A stretch of 64,000 nucleotides of DNA from Chiridota heheva. Lineage: Eukaryota; Echinodermata; Holothuroidea; Apodida; Chiridotidae. The position numbers and the translations under genes are program-made. Location: positions 262,501 to 326,500 of the forward strand of contig JAIGNY010000872.1 of assembly GCA_020152595.1 (NCBI GenBank), given 5' to 3'. The notes under the pieces are model-generated. The model saw only the letters and a program-made list of their open reading frames with translations. It was not told the origin of the DNA and ran no database searches. The stretch's first letter is position 1, and each line of letters starts with the position of its first letter. Below are positions 14,001 through 24,504 of the stretch, one piece after another.

Positions 14001-17000
14001 CATGTGGGACTTGGGGTGGGATGCCATGTGGGACGTGGAATGGGATGCCATGTGGGACATGGGGTGGGATGCCATGTGGAACAGGGTAGAATGCCATGTG
14101 GGACATGGTGGGATGCCAAGAGTAACACAGTGTGACATAGGTTGGGAAGCCATGTATGACATAAGGTAGGATGACATGTGTGACATAAGGTAGGATGCCA
14201 TGTGTGACATAGGGTAGGAGGCTATGTGGGACATAGAGTAGGAGGCCATGGGGATGTGGGACATGGGATGTGATGCCATGGAGTGTGATGCCATGTGGGA
14301 CATAAAGTAGGATGTCATTGGGACATTAGGAGGGATACCATGTGGAACATATGGTGGGATGCTATGTGGAACATCAGGTGGAAGGCCACTGATGCTGGAC
14401 ACAGGGAGGGATGCCATGTGGGACATAGGGAGGGATGCCATGTGGGACATAGGGAGGGATGCCATGTGGGACATATGGTGGAATGCCATGTGAGACACTG
14501 TATGGTGCTTTGCCATGTGGGAGATATGGTGGAATGCCATGTGGGACAAGGCATGGGATGTCATGTGGGACACGAGGTGGGATGTCATTTGGTACATGGG
14601 ACATAAGGTGGAATGCCATGTGGATCATAGGATGGGATGCCCTGTGGGACATATGATGGAATGCCACGTGGGACATGGATGTCATGTGGCACATGGGGTG
14701 GGATGCCATGTGAAAGATATGGTGGAATGCCATGTGGGACATGGGATGGGATGCCATGTGGGACATGGGGTGAGATGCCATGTGGTACATGGGATGCCAT
14801 GTGGGACTTAGTGTGGGATGCCATTTTTATAATTGGCCGGGTCATATAATATGGGTGTCAATTTGCATGGGCATGGGAACCATGACGGTATTTACCGTTC
14901 TAGTTTTTATAATATTCTCATGCTTTTTGTAAAATTCATGTTTTTTTTTAGGTAATATTTCCTTGGTTTTTTGTAATATTTCAAAGGTTTTTGGTAATAT
15001 TCCCATGTTTTTTGTAATATTCCCATGTGTTTTTGTAATATTTTCATGGTTTTTTGTAATATTCCCATGGTTTTTTTGTTGTTGTAATATTCTCATGGTT
15101 TTTTGTAATATTCCCATGTTTTTTTGTAATATTTCCTTGGTGTTTTTTTAATATTCCCATGGTTTTTTGTAATATTCACATGTTTTTTATAATATTCTCA
15201 TGTTTTTTATAATATTCTCATGTTTTTGTAAAATTCATGTTTTTTTTTAGGTAATATTTCCTTGGTTTTTTGTAATATTTCAAAGGTTTTTTAATATTCC
15301 CATGTTTTTATAATATTCCCATGTGTTTTTTGTAATATTTTCACATGGTTTTTTGTAATATTCCCATGGGTTTTTTTTGTAATATTCTCATTTTTTGTAA
15401 TATTCCATGTTTTTGGTAATATTTTTGGTGTTTTTTAATATTCCATGGTTTTTTGTAATATTCACATGTTTTTTGTAATATTTATGGTTTTTATAATATT
15501 TCATGTTTTTTTTGTAATATTCTCATGTTTTTGTAATATTCCTATGATTTTTGGTAATATATTCTTGGTTTTTTTGATATTCCCATGTTTTTTGTAATAT
15601 TTCCATGGTTGTTTATAATATTCCATGTTTTTATAATATTCCCATGGTTTTTTTGTAATATTCCCATGGTTTTTGTATAATATTCCCATGGTTTTTTGTA
15701 ATATTCTCATGGTTTTTTGTAATATTCCCATGGTTTTTTGTAATATTCTCATGGTTTTTTGTAATATTCCCATGGTTTTTTGTAATATTTTCATGGTTTT
15801 TAGTATTCCTTTGGTTTTTCTGTAAAATTGTATTTAAAAGAGCATACTAATCCTACAGCCAATTTGGTACAAAAATCAGGTTGATATCATATTCCGTGCA
15901 GGAGATAAGGATTTTTGATTTCCCAATTGCATTTTAAAGTTTTTGTACAGTATGATGAATTTGTGTTTGATGATGTCGTAAAGGCAATTCCATTGCAAAT
16001 GTGTATGTATTTCTCAACATAAAGAAAAAAATAATGTTTCCTTGTAAATTATATATTCCAACCCTATCTCTATAATGAACCAAAAATACTCTTCGATAAT
16101 GTAAAAAAGTGTGATTAAATTTATAAGAAATACATCAGAACTGTGATGGAATTGCCTTTATGACATCACCAAGCTGAAGGACATATACTGTACAAGGTGT
16201 TTTATGTTTTATGAACATTTTTCTACTCTTTAAATTGTTATAACTTCTAAATAGAATAAGATGTGGACATAGTTTTTTCACCACTTTGTTTCTACAAATT
16301 ACAAATTATCTCTATCATATATAAAAAATGAAAATCCATGGGAATATTTCTTCAACCAACTACCAAAAACAGCAAGTCAAAATCTTATTTCTATCTCAAG
16401 TTATTCATGTTTGAAGTTGACACATGGAGGCTGCCATTTTGTTCAATTCTGTGTTGACATATTGTGCATGATGACATAATATCCCCAAAAGGGACATAAT
16501 AAATTTAAAGTACAGTATTTCTTGATAAATGTGATTTAAAGTTTGTATTCCAAAATGATGTGACACAAACTTTTAACAGAATGTTTTGTTAATTTCATGT
16601 GTACACAAACAATCCCTTGACCCTTACATAAGAAAAACATTTCTCATAACCTAGAAATCTTGAGGTAGATTATGAAGAAATACAAAGCATTCCAACATCC
16701 TGCTGAGCTGATGACATCATAATCTACATTTTTTGAAATCAAAATGGCAGCTCCAATTGTACTATTCAGTAGTAGAATTAAAGGTTTTAACAATTATAAA
16801 AATTGTGGTTAGAATGCTTAGGGGGTATGAAATTTGTTATTTTTAATTATATCATTTGAAATATGGATTTTGTCAGACTTTATGTCTCCTTTAAAGTTAT
16901 TGATGACCATATATAGTAATCATGATCTGCACAGCTTGAATTGCATCTCAGCATTAGCCTAAATGAAAACACCCTCAGCAACCAATATGATGCTTAGCAT

Positions 17001-20000
17001 ACCTGAATTGCAGTCATTTCCATGGAATCACCAAATATATCCTACTTATCTTCACAGGAAAGTGCTTGTAGCTGCCTGCGAGGACAATGCCATGCAGTTC
17101 TACGACCCTCTGTCAATGAAGCATATCAGGTGTATACCCAATGCGCACAGTGACTGCGTCAATTGTGTAAGGTATGTTTTCACGCTTGTACTTAGGCCAA
17201 ATTCTTTCACCAAGGGCATGAGAAACAATATATTAAAACTAGGCTTTGATTCTGGTATTTATCTAGATATTAAAACAAAAATGAAAAATAAATTTATCTT
17301 GGATAGATTCTTGTTGATGTTAAATATCCAGCATCTGTGCACAGCTTTTGTTATACAATGATTTGTCTCCACATGCATGTGTTTGTTGTTTTGTCAGATA
17401 TATACAACAATGAAATAAATATTAAACCTAATATTGCTATGTTATTAAAGGCATGTGATGTGATTACAGTTCATGCAGTTTTAGCAACCACATGTCTGTT
17501 TAATTTCATATTTGGTATAAATATGATGTTAGCTAATGTGTCCATGTTCATGATGTAAAATCATTGAATTTCATTAATATGAATAGTGGGCAGGGCTTAA
17601 TATGATTTTGCTGAATGAAGCTTGTAAACATGGTTTCTTAATAACTGTTTACTAGATTTATGTTATATTTGGTACACAGATAGCCCATGGTCCATAGATG
17701 TGGTCTATTGTTTTTGATGGTGATACCATGCATATTAATGAGTAGGCCGGGCTTAATCTAAAAATATTTATATTTTAACAACCGCAAGTCTGTTTTATTC
17801 CATATTTATAATATAAATATTATGTTAGCTAGTGTGTACATATTCATTATGTAAAAACAATGAATTCATTAATATGCATAGTGGGCGGGGCTTAATATGA
17901 TTTTGCTGAAAAGAACTTGTAAAACACGGTATCTCAAGAATGGTAAACTGTATTCATGTCATACTTGGTATGCAGATGATCTGTAAATGGGCCCTATTGT
18001 TTTTGTTGGTTATATCATGCATACTAATGAGTAGACGGGGCTTAATGTTAAAATCTTGAAATGTTCATATATTAAGAGCTGCATATTTGTTTTGTTTCAT
18101 ATTTGGGATAATTATGTTAGCTGGTGTGTCCATGTTCATGATTTTAAAAATGTTGAGTGGCGGGGCTTAATATGATTTTGCTGAATAGAGCTTGTAAACA
18201 CGGTATCTCAAGAATGGTCAACTGGATGCATGTCATATTTGGTACACAGATAGCCTGTGGTCTGTAGTTGTGCCCAATTGTTTTTGGTTGTGATATCATG
18301 CATATTAACAAGTGGGTGGGGCTTGATCATGGTCTTTACATATGTTCTAATGTTGTGGGAGTGATGTCATGAATATTAATGAGTAGGCAGGGCTTACTGA
18401 AAAATACTTGAAATAGGATAAATGATCAACTTTTTGCATCGTACTTGCTATGATAATGTTTTTAGTTATTGTGCAAATGCTAATGTTGTCAGCATTTTTA
18501 TTGATCTGCGTGGTTGGTGTGACTTATGAATAAATATTATGGAACAAATATTTCATGATAGACCTATGCAATGACATGACAGTTTATAAAAATTTGCAAA
18601 TCAGTCGGTTTATGAAAAGAAAACAAAAGCATTGGAACCACAAAACTTTTTGGTTCTGGTTAGTGACTTGTTGGCACAAAAAGTTGCAGGCTACCAGGAA
18701 ATCATGCATGTAATCTTTATTTTTGCTGTTCACACTTTTTGTTTGGGATTCTGTGATTCTTGCCATGACAAAGCTGAAAATCTCCTAATTGTTCTAAATG
18801 TACCAGTCAAACTTGTCCAATTTTTTGTTTGATGCAATCAGCATCAGAACCTATGCGGTCATGATGGCGTGTATGTGCGTGTGATGCCCAGCTTGTAAAC
18901 ATGATATCTAAAGAACCATACACTGGATTCATGTCATATGTGGTACACAGATAGCCCATGGTACTTATATATGCCCTATTGTTTTTGGTGTTGATGTCAT
19001 GTATATTAATGAGTAGGCGGGCTTAGTATTAAAATCTTTAAATGATTATGTTTAAATACCCACATGTCTGTTTGGTTTATATTTAGTGTAGTTATGTTGT
19101 TATCTAGTGTGTACATGTTCATGGTACAAAATGTTAAATTTCATTAATATGCATAGTGGGTGGGGCTTAACATGATTTTGTTGAAAAGAGCTTGTAAACA
19201 CAGTATCTCAAGAACTATACATGGGTTTCTGTTCATATGTGGTACACAGATAGCCCATTGATGTAGATATGCCCTATTGCTTTTGGTGTTGATGTCTTGC
19301 ATATTAATGAGTAGGCGGGGCTTAATGTTAAAATATAAAAATAATCATATGTAGATATCCACATGTCTGTTTTGTTTCATATTTAGTGTAGTTATGTTAG
19401 CTAGTGTCTACATGTTCATGGTACAAAAACATCTTGAATTTCATTAATATGCATAATGGGCGGGGCTCAACATGAATTTGTTGAAAAGACTTGTAAACAC
19501 AGTATCTCAAGAACTATACATGGGATTCAGGTCATATGTTGGACACAGATTGTTCATGGATTGCAGATGTGCCCTATTGTTTTTCGGCGATGTCATGTAC
19601 ATTAATTGAGAAGATAAGACATAAAGTTAAAATCTTTAAATGCTCATATTTTAACAACCACATGTCTGTTTTGTTTCATATTTGAATTATGTTGTGAGCA
19701 AGTGTATACATGTTAATTGGGTAAAAATGGTTGAATTTAATTGTGATTTCCATTCTTGGGAGAACTGAGTTATTTGGTTGTCATTGTTATTTTGAGGCCA
19801 TTGTGCAATAACATTTATTATACAATAGTTCAACTTCAAAATCCATATTGCGTTTCAGAACCTCAAAACCTTTGATTTTCTGGTTTAGGTTTTCAGTCTT
19901 TGTGTGGGTGGGGGGAGGAGAGGTTGGCATTCGCCCTGCACACTCAATTCGCCTTGCGACTCTCAGTATCCATTTCTCTCTGTAGGTTTCTCGACAGCAG

Positions 20001-23000
20001 GACATTTGCCACCGGTTCAGATGACTGTACAGTTGCTTTGTGGGATTTACGAAATATGACGAAGAAGGTCAGCGAATTAAAAGGTCACAAAAACTGGGTC
20101 AAAAGCATAGAGTACAGTCAACAGACTGGGCAGCTCATAACTTCTGCCTTTGATGGGAAAGTCTACGCATGGAACATAAACAGGTATCTTGGAAGTTTTC
20201 TTTTTAATTGCTCACTTGACTGAAAAATGCATGGAACTTAAGAGGTATAGTGTTTGTTGGAAGAAATTATATGGTGACATTTAGTGTTACCATTACTCCT
20301 TCAGTTTGCATATATGCACTGCATGTGAACAGCATGGAAAACTTTTAAAGGGCGAGTGGCACTTAAAGGAAATATTAGAAAAGCAAAAAATCTTATCACA
20401 GAGTGGACCATATTTACTACTTTGTTAAATTTTCAAAAGTAGCTATTCAAGAAACTAATCAGTTGAGCTACTCTCTATTATCTTATGTGAATCCATTTAT
20501 ATTGTCACAATACTTTCAAAGAAAAGCAGAGGGCTGTCAAAGATTTGTTTAAAATTTAAAGGGAAAGTCTACAATGTAATATGATCACATCACACCCATC
20601 TTAAAACAGCTCCACTGGCTTCCAATCCGTCATCGTATCAAGTACAAAATTATGTTACTCACATGGAAAGCCCTCAATGGCAAATCACTGATGTACCTCA
20701 AGAACTCCTTACACCATATTCATCATGTCGCAACCTAAGGGGCGCAGATAAAGGTCTTCTAGCTATTCCAAGAACTTCCACAGCTGCTGGTGACAAGGCC
20801 TTATCCGTAGCTGCACCTAAGCTATGGAACTCTATTCCTTTGAACATTCGTTGTTGTACTTCCTTAAACATCTTTAAGAACAATCTCAAAGCATACTTGT
20901 TCACCATTGCTTATGATTGACTTTGTTTACATTCCTGGTGTTTGTTATGTGTATATTTCATATGTTCTATGCAATTTATTCGCTATGTTTTTTTCAGCGC
21001 CTCGAATTATGTTCGCATAGATAGATTGGCGCATAATTATTATTAAACTTTTTCATATTTTCTTTCAATATTTTGGTGTTGAAAATCATCTTTAAATCAT
21101 TACTGGCTCAGTATAAAAAGCAAAACTTGAAGAACTAGAGAGCGCATAGCTTTGCCATCCACTAAAAATTGCACAATGCTGTTTATGTCTCAGATTATCT
21201 TTATTATATAACCCTATTCTCAAAACAATCGGCCCCAGAAATCATTGATTTACCAACTTTCATCAGTCCCCAAAATCTCAACTTTTGATCTTGCTGACTT
21301 GCATTCTAAACAAATGGATGATCTTCCTTCTACATGATTTCTTGAGAGGTCATGTGTTTGTTTTCAGTTCTATTAAGGCAAAGAGTTTATTGTTTTGTGT
21401 TTCTTTCAGGCAAAAAAATATTTAATCATTTTGCTTTGATGCCAGAAACCACTTTTGTTTGTCTGTGGTCCCAGACGCAATGATTTGAATTTCTTAGAGG
21501 CAAGAAAATGAATCATTCTGGGCATAAATTCATTGTTGAACAAATCAATATTTTAACTGAGTTCCCACATATCCACCCAATGCAACACACATTGGTGAAA
21601 ACACAACGCATATCCAACTATATTTTTGGGAGTAATTTTATGGAGATCTAAAGTGTGTCCTCAACTTTCTGTCATGCATTTTATACATATTTATGATCAG
21701 AAACTAATTATGATCTTTGCACACTTTAAGAGCTGAAATATATATCTTTGTCATGGAAGTAGAAAATTGACAGAGTTCTTATTGCAAGATATACCTCTTA
21801 CCATCTTTTGATAGAGCTCTTATTGCAAGATATACCTCTTACCATCTTTTGATAGAGCTCTTGTTGCAAGATATATCTCTTACCATCTTTTAATAGAGCT
21901 CTTATTGCAAGATATACCTCTTGCCATCTTTTGATAGAGCTCTTATTGCAAGATATACCTCTTACCATCTTTTGATAGAGCTCGTATAACAAGATATACC
22001 TCTTACCGTCTTTTGATAGAGCTCTTATAACAAGATATACCTCTTACCATCTTTTGATAGAGCTCGTATAACAAGATATACCTCTTACCATCTTTTGATA
22101 GAGCTCTTATTGCAAGATATACCTCTTACCATCTTTTAATAGAGCTCTTGTTGCAAGATATACCTCTTATTATCTTTTAATAGAGCTCTTATTGCAAGAT
22201 ATACCTCTTGCCATCTTTTGATAGAGCTCTTATTGCAAGATATACCTCTTACCATCTTTTGATAGAGCTCTTATTGGAAGATATACCTCTTACCATCTTT
22301 TGATAGAGCTCTTATTGCAAGATATACCTCTTGCTATCTTTTGATAAAGCTCTTATTGCAAGATATACCTATTACCATCTTTTGATTGAGCTCTTGTTGC
22401 AAGATATACCTCTTACCATCTTTTGACAGCTCTTATTGCAAGATATACCTCTTACCATCTTTTGATAGAGCTCTTATTGCAAGATATACTTCTTACCATC
22501 TTTTAATAGAGCTCTTATTGAAAGATATACCTCTTGCCATCATTTTAAAGACACTCACAAGTACTTTCTGGAATTTGTTTATATTCATTTACTGACGTGG
22601 CACCTCATTAAGGTTTCATGATGAAGATTTAATTGTGGATCTAGTCACGGCACTTCCTCAGGCAAAGGTGTTTGATACTAATCATGTCGAAGAAAGTTTT
22701 TCATAGTTTTCGAGTTGAAAATCTACTTATTTGCTAAAACAAAGTTTAGAATTTATCTTCGTTTGTCTCTTTTACCCAATGAAGTTCAAATTGAGCACTA
22801 AATGAAAACCTGTAATATGTGGTTTTTTCTATCGTTTTTGTGATGTTTTGTTTATACTATCTATTTCCCAAGCTTTCACGAAGATAACATGCAACACGAA
22901 GAACTGCTTAGCATTGACAGGCTGATGAGGACTCGTCTGACCCCGGATGGCACTAAAATGGTCCTATCCACGTCATTAGGTTACTATATGATTATTCATG

Positions 23001-24402
23001 ACCTTGACCTTACCACGCTGCGATCTGACCTGGAGAGCTTTAAATCTGACGAATACTACTCATTGCTGCAAGAAAAACAACACAAGGAGCTGAGGGACCA
23101 TCCCTGGAATCATATATTTCATAGGAAACGAAATAGAGTGGAAATTGTCATGGATTTTCCTGAGGAGAGCTACCCATGGTGCATTTCTTCTCTGATTATT
23201 CATCCCCAAGGATGGTGCATGATGTCAAGATTTACATCAGAAATGGAAGATGCCGAGGTTTGAACTTTCTCGATTGTTTCTTTAAGAATATATTGGCCAG
23301 TTTCTTGTGATCTCTGTTGATATTTCTTGTCATTTATTTTATGATGTCAGCAGGAAGTGAAATAAATGAGTTTCTTTCTAAGTCTGTGAAAATGTCATGA
23401 AAGCTGATGTCAATTCGTTTTCCAAGGATTCGAGATTAAACTAAATCATAAGCAATATACTCTTAATTATGTATTCCAGGTTCCTTGAATATTCTTATCA
23501 GAAATTACTAGGTTGGGTGAGTGGTGATGAGATCAGCAACTCTGTGGATTGAAAATAACCAACAAAAAACTTCCAGAAAATGAAGAAAATTTCCCAAAGA
23601 TTGAAGAAAATTTCCTGAAAATGAAGAAAATTTCCAGAAAATTGCCTAAAAATGTGGGAAAATTGAAGAAAATTTTCCCCAATTTAAAAAAATTTCCCCA
23701 AAATCGAAGATTTCCTGATAATTGCAGGAGATTTCCTGAAACTTTATTACCAGTAAAATACTTCCGCTTGTAACCAGGAATTGTTTGGGGTTATTGCCCC
23801 CCCCTCCCCCCCTTCCGAGAGGTGACCCTTCCTGAGCCCCTGGTCAGTCTTCTATGGTTATGAGTTTCTCTGCCATGGTAGCTGATCCTGATTGCAATAT
23901 TTTCATCAAATTACAGTATTTCCTTAAGACAAAACACCAGTATCAATCTGCTCTTGTCATTTTCTTCCATCATTTTTTCCCCTTCTCTTTTCAGTGGACC
24001 TGTGTGCATGATATTCAAGATACGAGCCTTGATTTTCATAAACATCCTTATGGAACTCGCAATCTTGAAAAGAGTCCTTTTGAACCCAAAGACAGACTTT
24101 TGTATTTTACCTCGGAACCAAATGATGGTCGGGGTTACATCAAGGAACTGAGTGTTAGTCCAGATGGAAGGTTAATTTGTTCTTCGTTCGGATTTGGAGT
24201 GAGACTTTTGGCCTTTGACGAAAGATGTAATGAACTCTGTGACATCAAGCCAACAACAGGCCAACCTAAGGAACTAAAGCAAATTCGTCTTTTACTGTCG
24301 CACAGAAGGACAGTTGTCACATCTGAATTTTCGCCGACACACTCAATACTTGTAACTGCTTGCTTGAACGGACGTGTTGTATTCCACCAGACACGTTTAT
24401 GA
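4882..24402 (+). CDS. DCAF10: DCAF10 (DDB1- and CUL4-associated factor 10) orthologue, complete, six coding exons
   Basis: Coding exons are 4882-5048, 10876-10992, 17058-17171, 19986-20183, 22873-23257 and 23995-24402. All introns are GT-AG and all phases agree, giving 462 residues; human DCAF10 is about 560, with a longer low-complexity N-terminus. Seen: [12 protein letters not shown] (84-95), a WD repeat ending LWDLR (151-155), a second around [11 protein letters not shown] (166-176), LTPDGTKM (221-228), GRGYIKEL from residue 372, and a last blade with EFSPTH. These line up along their whole length with vertebrate DCAF10. Known of the family: a WD40 propeller that docks on DDB1 as a substrate receptor of the CUL4 E3 ligase; the W-D-x-R motif is the usual DDB1-contact signature. 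Which substrate is recruited cannot be told. The final exons are the most similar. The N-terminus is the least certain part. Confidence 0.93.
5050..7540 (+). other. DCAF10 intron, no recognised element
   Basis: Open frames of 93 codons (5761-6042, -) and 131 codons (6866-7261, -) are present, but neither shows a recognisable domain or family, and both have intron-like composition. Two TAGGCCTA-type motifs sit near 6420-6440. Confidence 0.4.
7601..8381 (+). repeat. Polypyrimidine minisatellite (CTCCCTCCCCTT-type)
   Basis: About 780 bases are nearly pure C/T on the + strand, built of degenerate 12-14 bp units such as CTCCCTCCCCTT. It lies in the large DCAF10 intron, so the transcript is C/U-rich and the template strand is purine. 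Mirror-symmetric polypurine-polypyrimidine tracts of this sort can form H-DNA triplexes. The long open frames across it are low-complexity artefacts. Confidence 0.95.
8640..8830 (+). repeat. Short tandem duplication, 64 bp period
   Basis: TTAGACTTCAAATATCTGGA starts at 8678, 8742 and 8806, with C/T-rich text between. This gives two full units and part of a third. Confidence 0.8.
8831..10039 (+). other. DCAF10 intron, no recognised element
   Basis: AT-rich sequence with T-rich stretches; no domain, tandem array or inverted ends seen. Confidence 0.4.
10040..10510 (+). repeat. Tandem duplication of a ~220 bp unit
   Basis: The stretch from CGTGTCTGTTATAATTA through GGCCTTTCATCACTTGCCTT to CCCCGTTACAAGTAACAG (about 10048-10255) is repeated at 10305-10505 with few differences. 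A short extra partial unit lies between them (10270-10300). Confidence 0.85.
10876..10992 (+). CDS. DCAF10: DCAF10 coding exon 2 (start of WD propeller)
   Basis: The acceptor is TTCTTGTAG before 10876 and the donor GTAAAG begins at 10993. At 117 bp it begins with one base completing a codon and ends with two, matching both neighbours. It encodes residues 56-94, ending [13 protein letters not shown], the counterpart of HGAVFNLEYSPDG that opens the first blade of vertebrate DCAF10. It is too short to stand out as an open frame by itself and was found by reading for this motif. Confidence 0.9.
10993..12019 (+). other. DCAF10 intron, no recognised element
   Basis: Plain AT-rich intron sequence following the second coding exon. 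An 83-codon frame at 11437-11688 has no recognisable homology. Confidence 0.4.
12020..12190 (+). repeat. Older dispersed repeat (empty-site copy)
   Basis: TATGTGGTAAATATGTGC followed by AATTGCAAAAGAGGCAAGCA matches the two flanks of the 63.5 kb insertion (about 63425-63490 and 63901-64000). A short duplication of its left part (TACTTTTCTTAAGTAA, then GTATATGTGGTAAATATGTG) lies just upstream at 11960-12000. Confidence 0.5.
12425..14912 (+). repeat. ~2.5 kb dispersed element X, copy 1, with internal minisatellite
   Basis: It is homologous in inverse orientation to 45763-48355. The shared order is: CCTATGTAATGGCAATTACG, a region of repeated CCTCAGAAA and GTTAAAGTTT, TTTGGGCACCAACAGTTATA, then TATCAGGCAT with ACTCCACCTTT, a 19-20 bp minisatellite (GGGATGCCATGTGGGACAT-type, about 13660-14830), and the end ATGGGTGTCAATTTGCATGG through GGTATTTACC. 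A ~170 bp segment (TTTACCATGTT through CTTCTTATGGAGC) is itself tandemly repeated within this copy. No protein-coding capacity is recognised, and terminal inverted repeats are not clear. It lies in the DCAF10 intron between coding exons 2 and 3 and is interrupted by a SINE. Confidence 0.85.
13149..13415 (+). mobile_element. tRNA-derived SINE, copy 1 (family A)
   Basis: The head ACTGTGGTGTAGCGGTTATT (A box) and GGGTTCAATCCTGGGG (B box) 35-40 bases on form a tRNA-like pol III promoter. A ~170 bp body follows, with TTGTCGATGTTATGTCTGTC and GACGACCCCGTCATTG, then a (CT)n tail. It is inserted in element X copy 1. A second copy with the same body is at 38.74-39.02 kb. Confidence 0.8.
14913..15830 (+). 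repeat. Minisatellite, ~20 bp unit TAATATTCCCATGGTTTTTTG
   Basis: About 45 degenerate units of the form TAATATTCCCATGGTTTTTT run directly on from the end of element X copy 1. Many contain the palindrome CCATGG. Element X copy 2 lacks the array, so it arose next to copy 1 only. Confidence 0.93.
15900..16240. mobile_element. Fold-back (long inverted repeat) element
   Basis: GATGTCGTAAAGGCAATTCC at about 15970 and its inverse GGAATTGCCTTTATGACATC near 16150 are parts of arms of ~75 bp or more that also share TTGTACAGTAT at their outer ends and TGTATTTCT at their inner ends. A related single arm (TTGTACAGTGTGATGTCATA, then AAGGCAAATCC) is at about 50910. No coding capacity; probably a MITE. Confidence 0.65.
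17058..17171 (+). CDS. DCAF10: DCAF10 coding exon 3
   Basis: The acceptor is TATCTTCACAG before 17058 and the donor GTATGT begins at 17172. The 114 bp encode residues 96-132: [19 protein letters not shown] followed by [19 protein letters not shown]. This matches the vertebrate VACEQTEVLLFDPISSKHI and EAHEDCVNNIRF region and finishes the first WD repeat. Phase is 1 base in and 2 bases out, consistent with both neighbours. Confidence 0.93.
17172..17560 (+). other. DCAF10 intron, no recognised element
   Basis: Plain intron between coding exon 3 and the ~310 bp repeat block; nothing recognised. Positions 16241-17057 before that exon are similar, with short text (GACATCATAATC, ATGAAAATCCATGG) shared with 51.66-51.70 kb. 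Confidence 0.4.
17561..19740 (+). repeat. Tandem block of diverged ~310 bp units
   Basis: About six diverged units share CATTAATATGCATAGTGGGC, GGGGCTTAATATGATTTTG, TCTCAAGAACTATAC, TACACAGATAGCCCATGG, CCCTATTGTTTTTGGTG and AATGAGTAGGCGGGGCTTA. Two related units lie inverted at 51.13-51.60 kb. No open frame of note. It fills the DCAF10 intron ahead of coding exon 4. Confidence 0.85.
19986..20183 (+). CDS. DCAF10: DCAF10 coding exon 4 (WD repeats with WDxR motif)
   Basis: The acceptor is CTCTCTGTAG before 19986 and the donor GTATCT begins at 20184. The 198 bp encode residues 134-198: [39 protein letters not shown] and [20 protein letters not shown] then YAWNIN. The blade ending LWDLR (151-155) carries the W-D-x-R signature by which DCAF proteins contact DDB1. 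The next blade begins with the GH dipeptide at 166-167. This is among the best conserved parts of the gene. Confidence 0.95.
20575..21048 (+). mobile_element. CR1/L2-type LINE 3' end, decayed
   Basis: One frame gives [20 protein letters not shown] followed by TWKALNG. After a frame change, another (20663-20920) gives [39 protein letters not shown] and [18 protein letters not shown]...YK and APKLWNSLP...FK are hallmarks of the C-terminus of CR1/L2-clade reverse transcriptases. It ends with a GC-rich hairpin (GCGCC...GGCGC, about 20998-21034) and an ATTATTATTA tail, typical of their 3' ends. It is 5'-truncated with at least one frameshift, so it is inactive. It lies in the DCAF10 intron after coding exon 4. 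Confidence 0.85.
21775..22550 (+). repeat. Minisatellite, 41 bp unit, ~19 copies
   Basis: Each unit contains GAGCTCTTATTGCAAGATAT followed by ACCTCTTACCATCTTTTGAT. Variants (ACAAGATATACC, TTTTAATAGAG) recur in several units, suggesting higher-order duplication. It lies in the DCAF10 intron before coding exon 5. Confidence 0.97.
22873..23257 (+). CDS. DCAF10: DCAF10 coding exon 5
   Basis: The acceptor is TATTTCCCAAG before 22873 and the donor GTTTGA begins at 23258, a weak but in-phase donor. The 385 bp encode residues 200-327. Recognisable pieces are [30 protein letters not shown] and [17 protein letters not shown], paralleling the vertebrate MRMRLTPDCSKM, GYLLILHDLDL and CITSLQLHPKGW. The loop between the last two pieces is about half the length of the Ser-rich vertebrate insert, which explains part of the shorter protein. 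Confidence 0.93.
23545..23760 (+). repeat. Degenerate AAAATTTCC-type short repeat
   Basis: About a dozen loosely repeated GAAAATTTCC and AAAATTGAAG words with 15-25 bp spacing, and no strict period. A similar block in inverse sense is at 29230-29560, so a shared ancestral repeat is possible. Confidence 0.5.
23995..24402 (+). CDS. DCAF10: DCAF10 last coding exon
   Basis: The acceptor is CTCTTTTCAG before 23995 and the exon ends at TGA 24400-24402. It opens in phase 0 with WTCVHDI, exactly where vertebrate DCAF10 has EEWTCVYEF, and continues through [30 protein letters not shown] and [19 protein letters not shown] to the end: the two C-terminal WD blades, in the usual order and close to the usual length. 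Open frame continues upstream of 23995, but the conserved WTCV and the acceptor fix the exon start. Confidence 0.95.
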   Translation, partial: WTCVHDIQDTSLDFHKHPYGTRNLEKSPFEPKDRLLYFTSEPNDGRGYIKELSVSPDGRLICSSFGFGVRLLAFDERCNELCDIKPTTGQPKELKQIRLLLSHRRTVVTSEFSPTHSILVTACLNGRVVFHQTRL

Positions 24403-24498
24403 TATACTTGTATGGCATCTATATTTATGTGGATTTGGAAATTTATGAGGATTTGATGTAAACCAATTAAGTTGAAATCTGCTCTTTGTAGAGAACTG

Positions 24499-24504
24499 AA
24501 TAAA
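24499..24504 (+). terminator. DCAF10: DCAF10 poly(A) signal AATAAA
   Basis: A canonical AATAAA lies 97 bases after the DCAF10 stop codon, in an otherwise plain 3' UTR. This implies a short 3' UTR with cleavage near 24515-24530. The cleavage site itself cannot be seen. Confidence 0.7.

Noticed and set aside
13674-14849. Overlapping frames rich in Met/His/Ser/Pro or Gly/Trp/Asp
   Set aside because: All are the 19-20 bp minisatellite of element X read in different frames; the inverse copy at 45.9-47.1 kb gives the same set.
21775-22550. CRISPR-like regular array
   Set aside because: Units are contiguous with no unique spacers, and the window is animal DNA.
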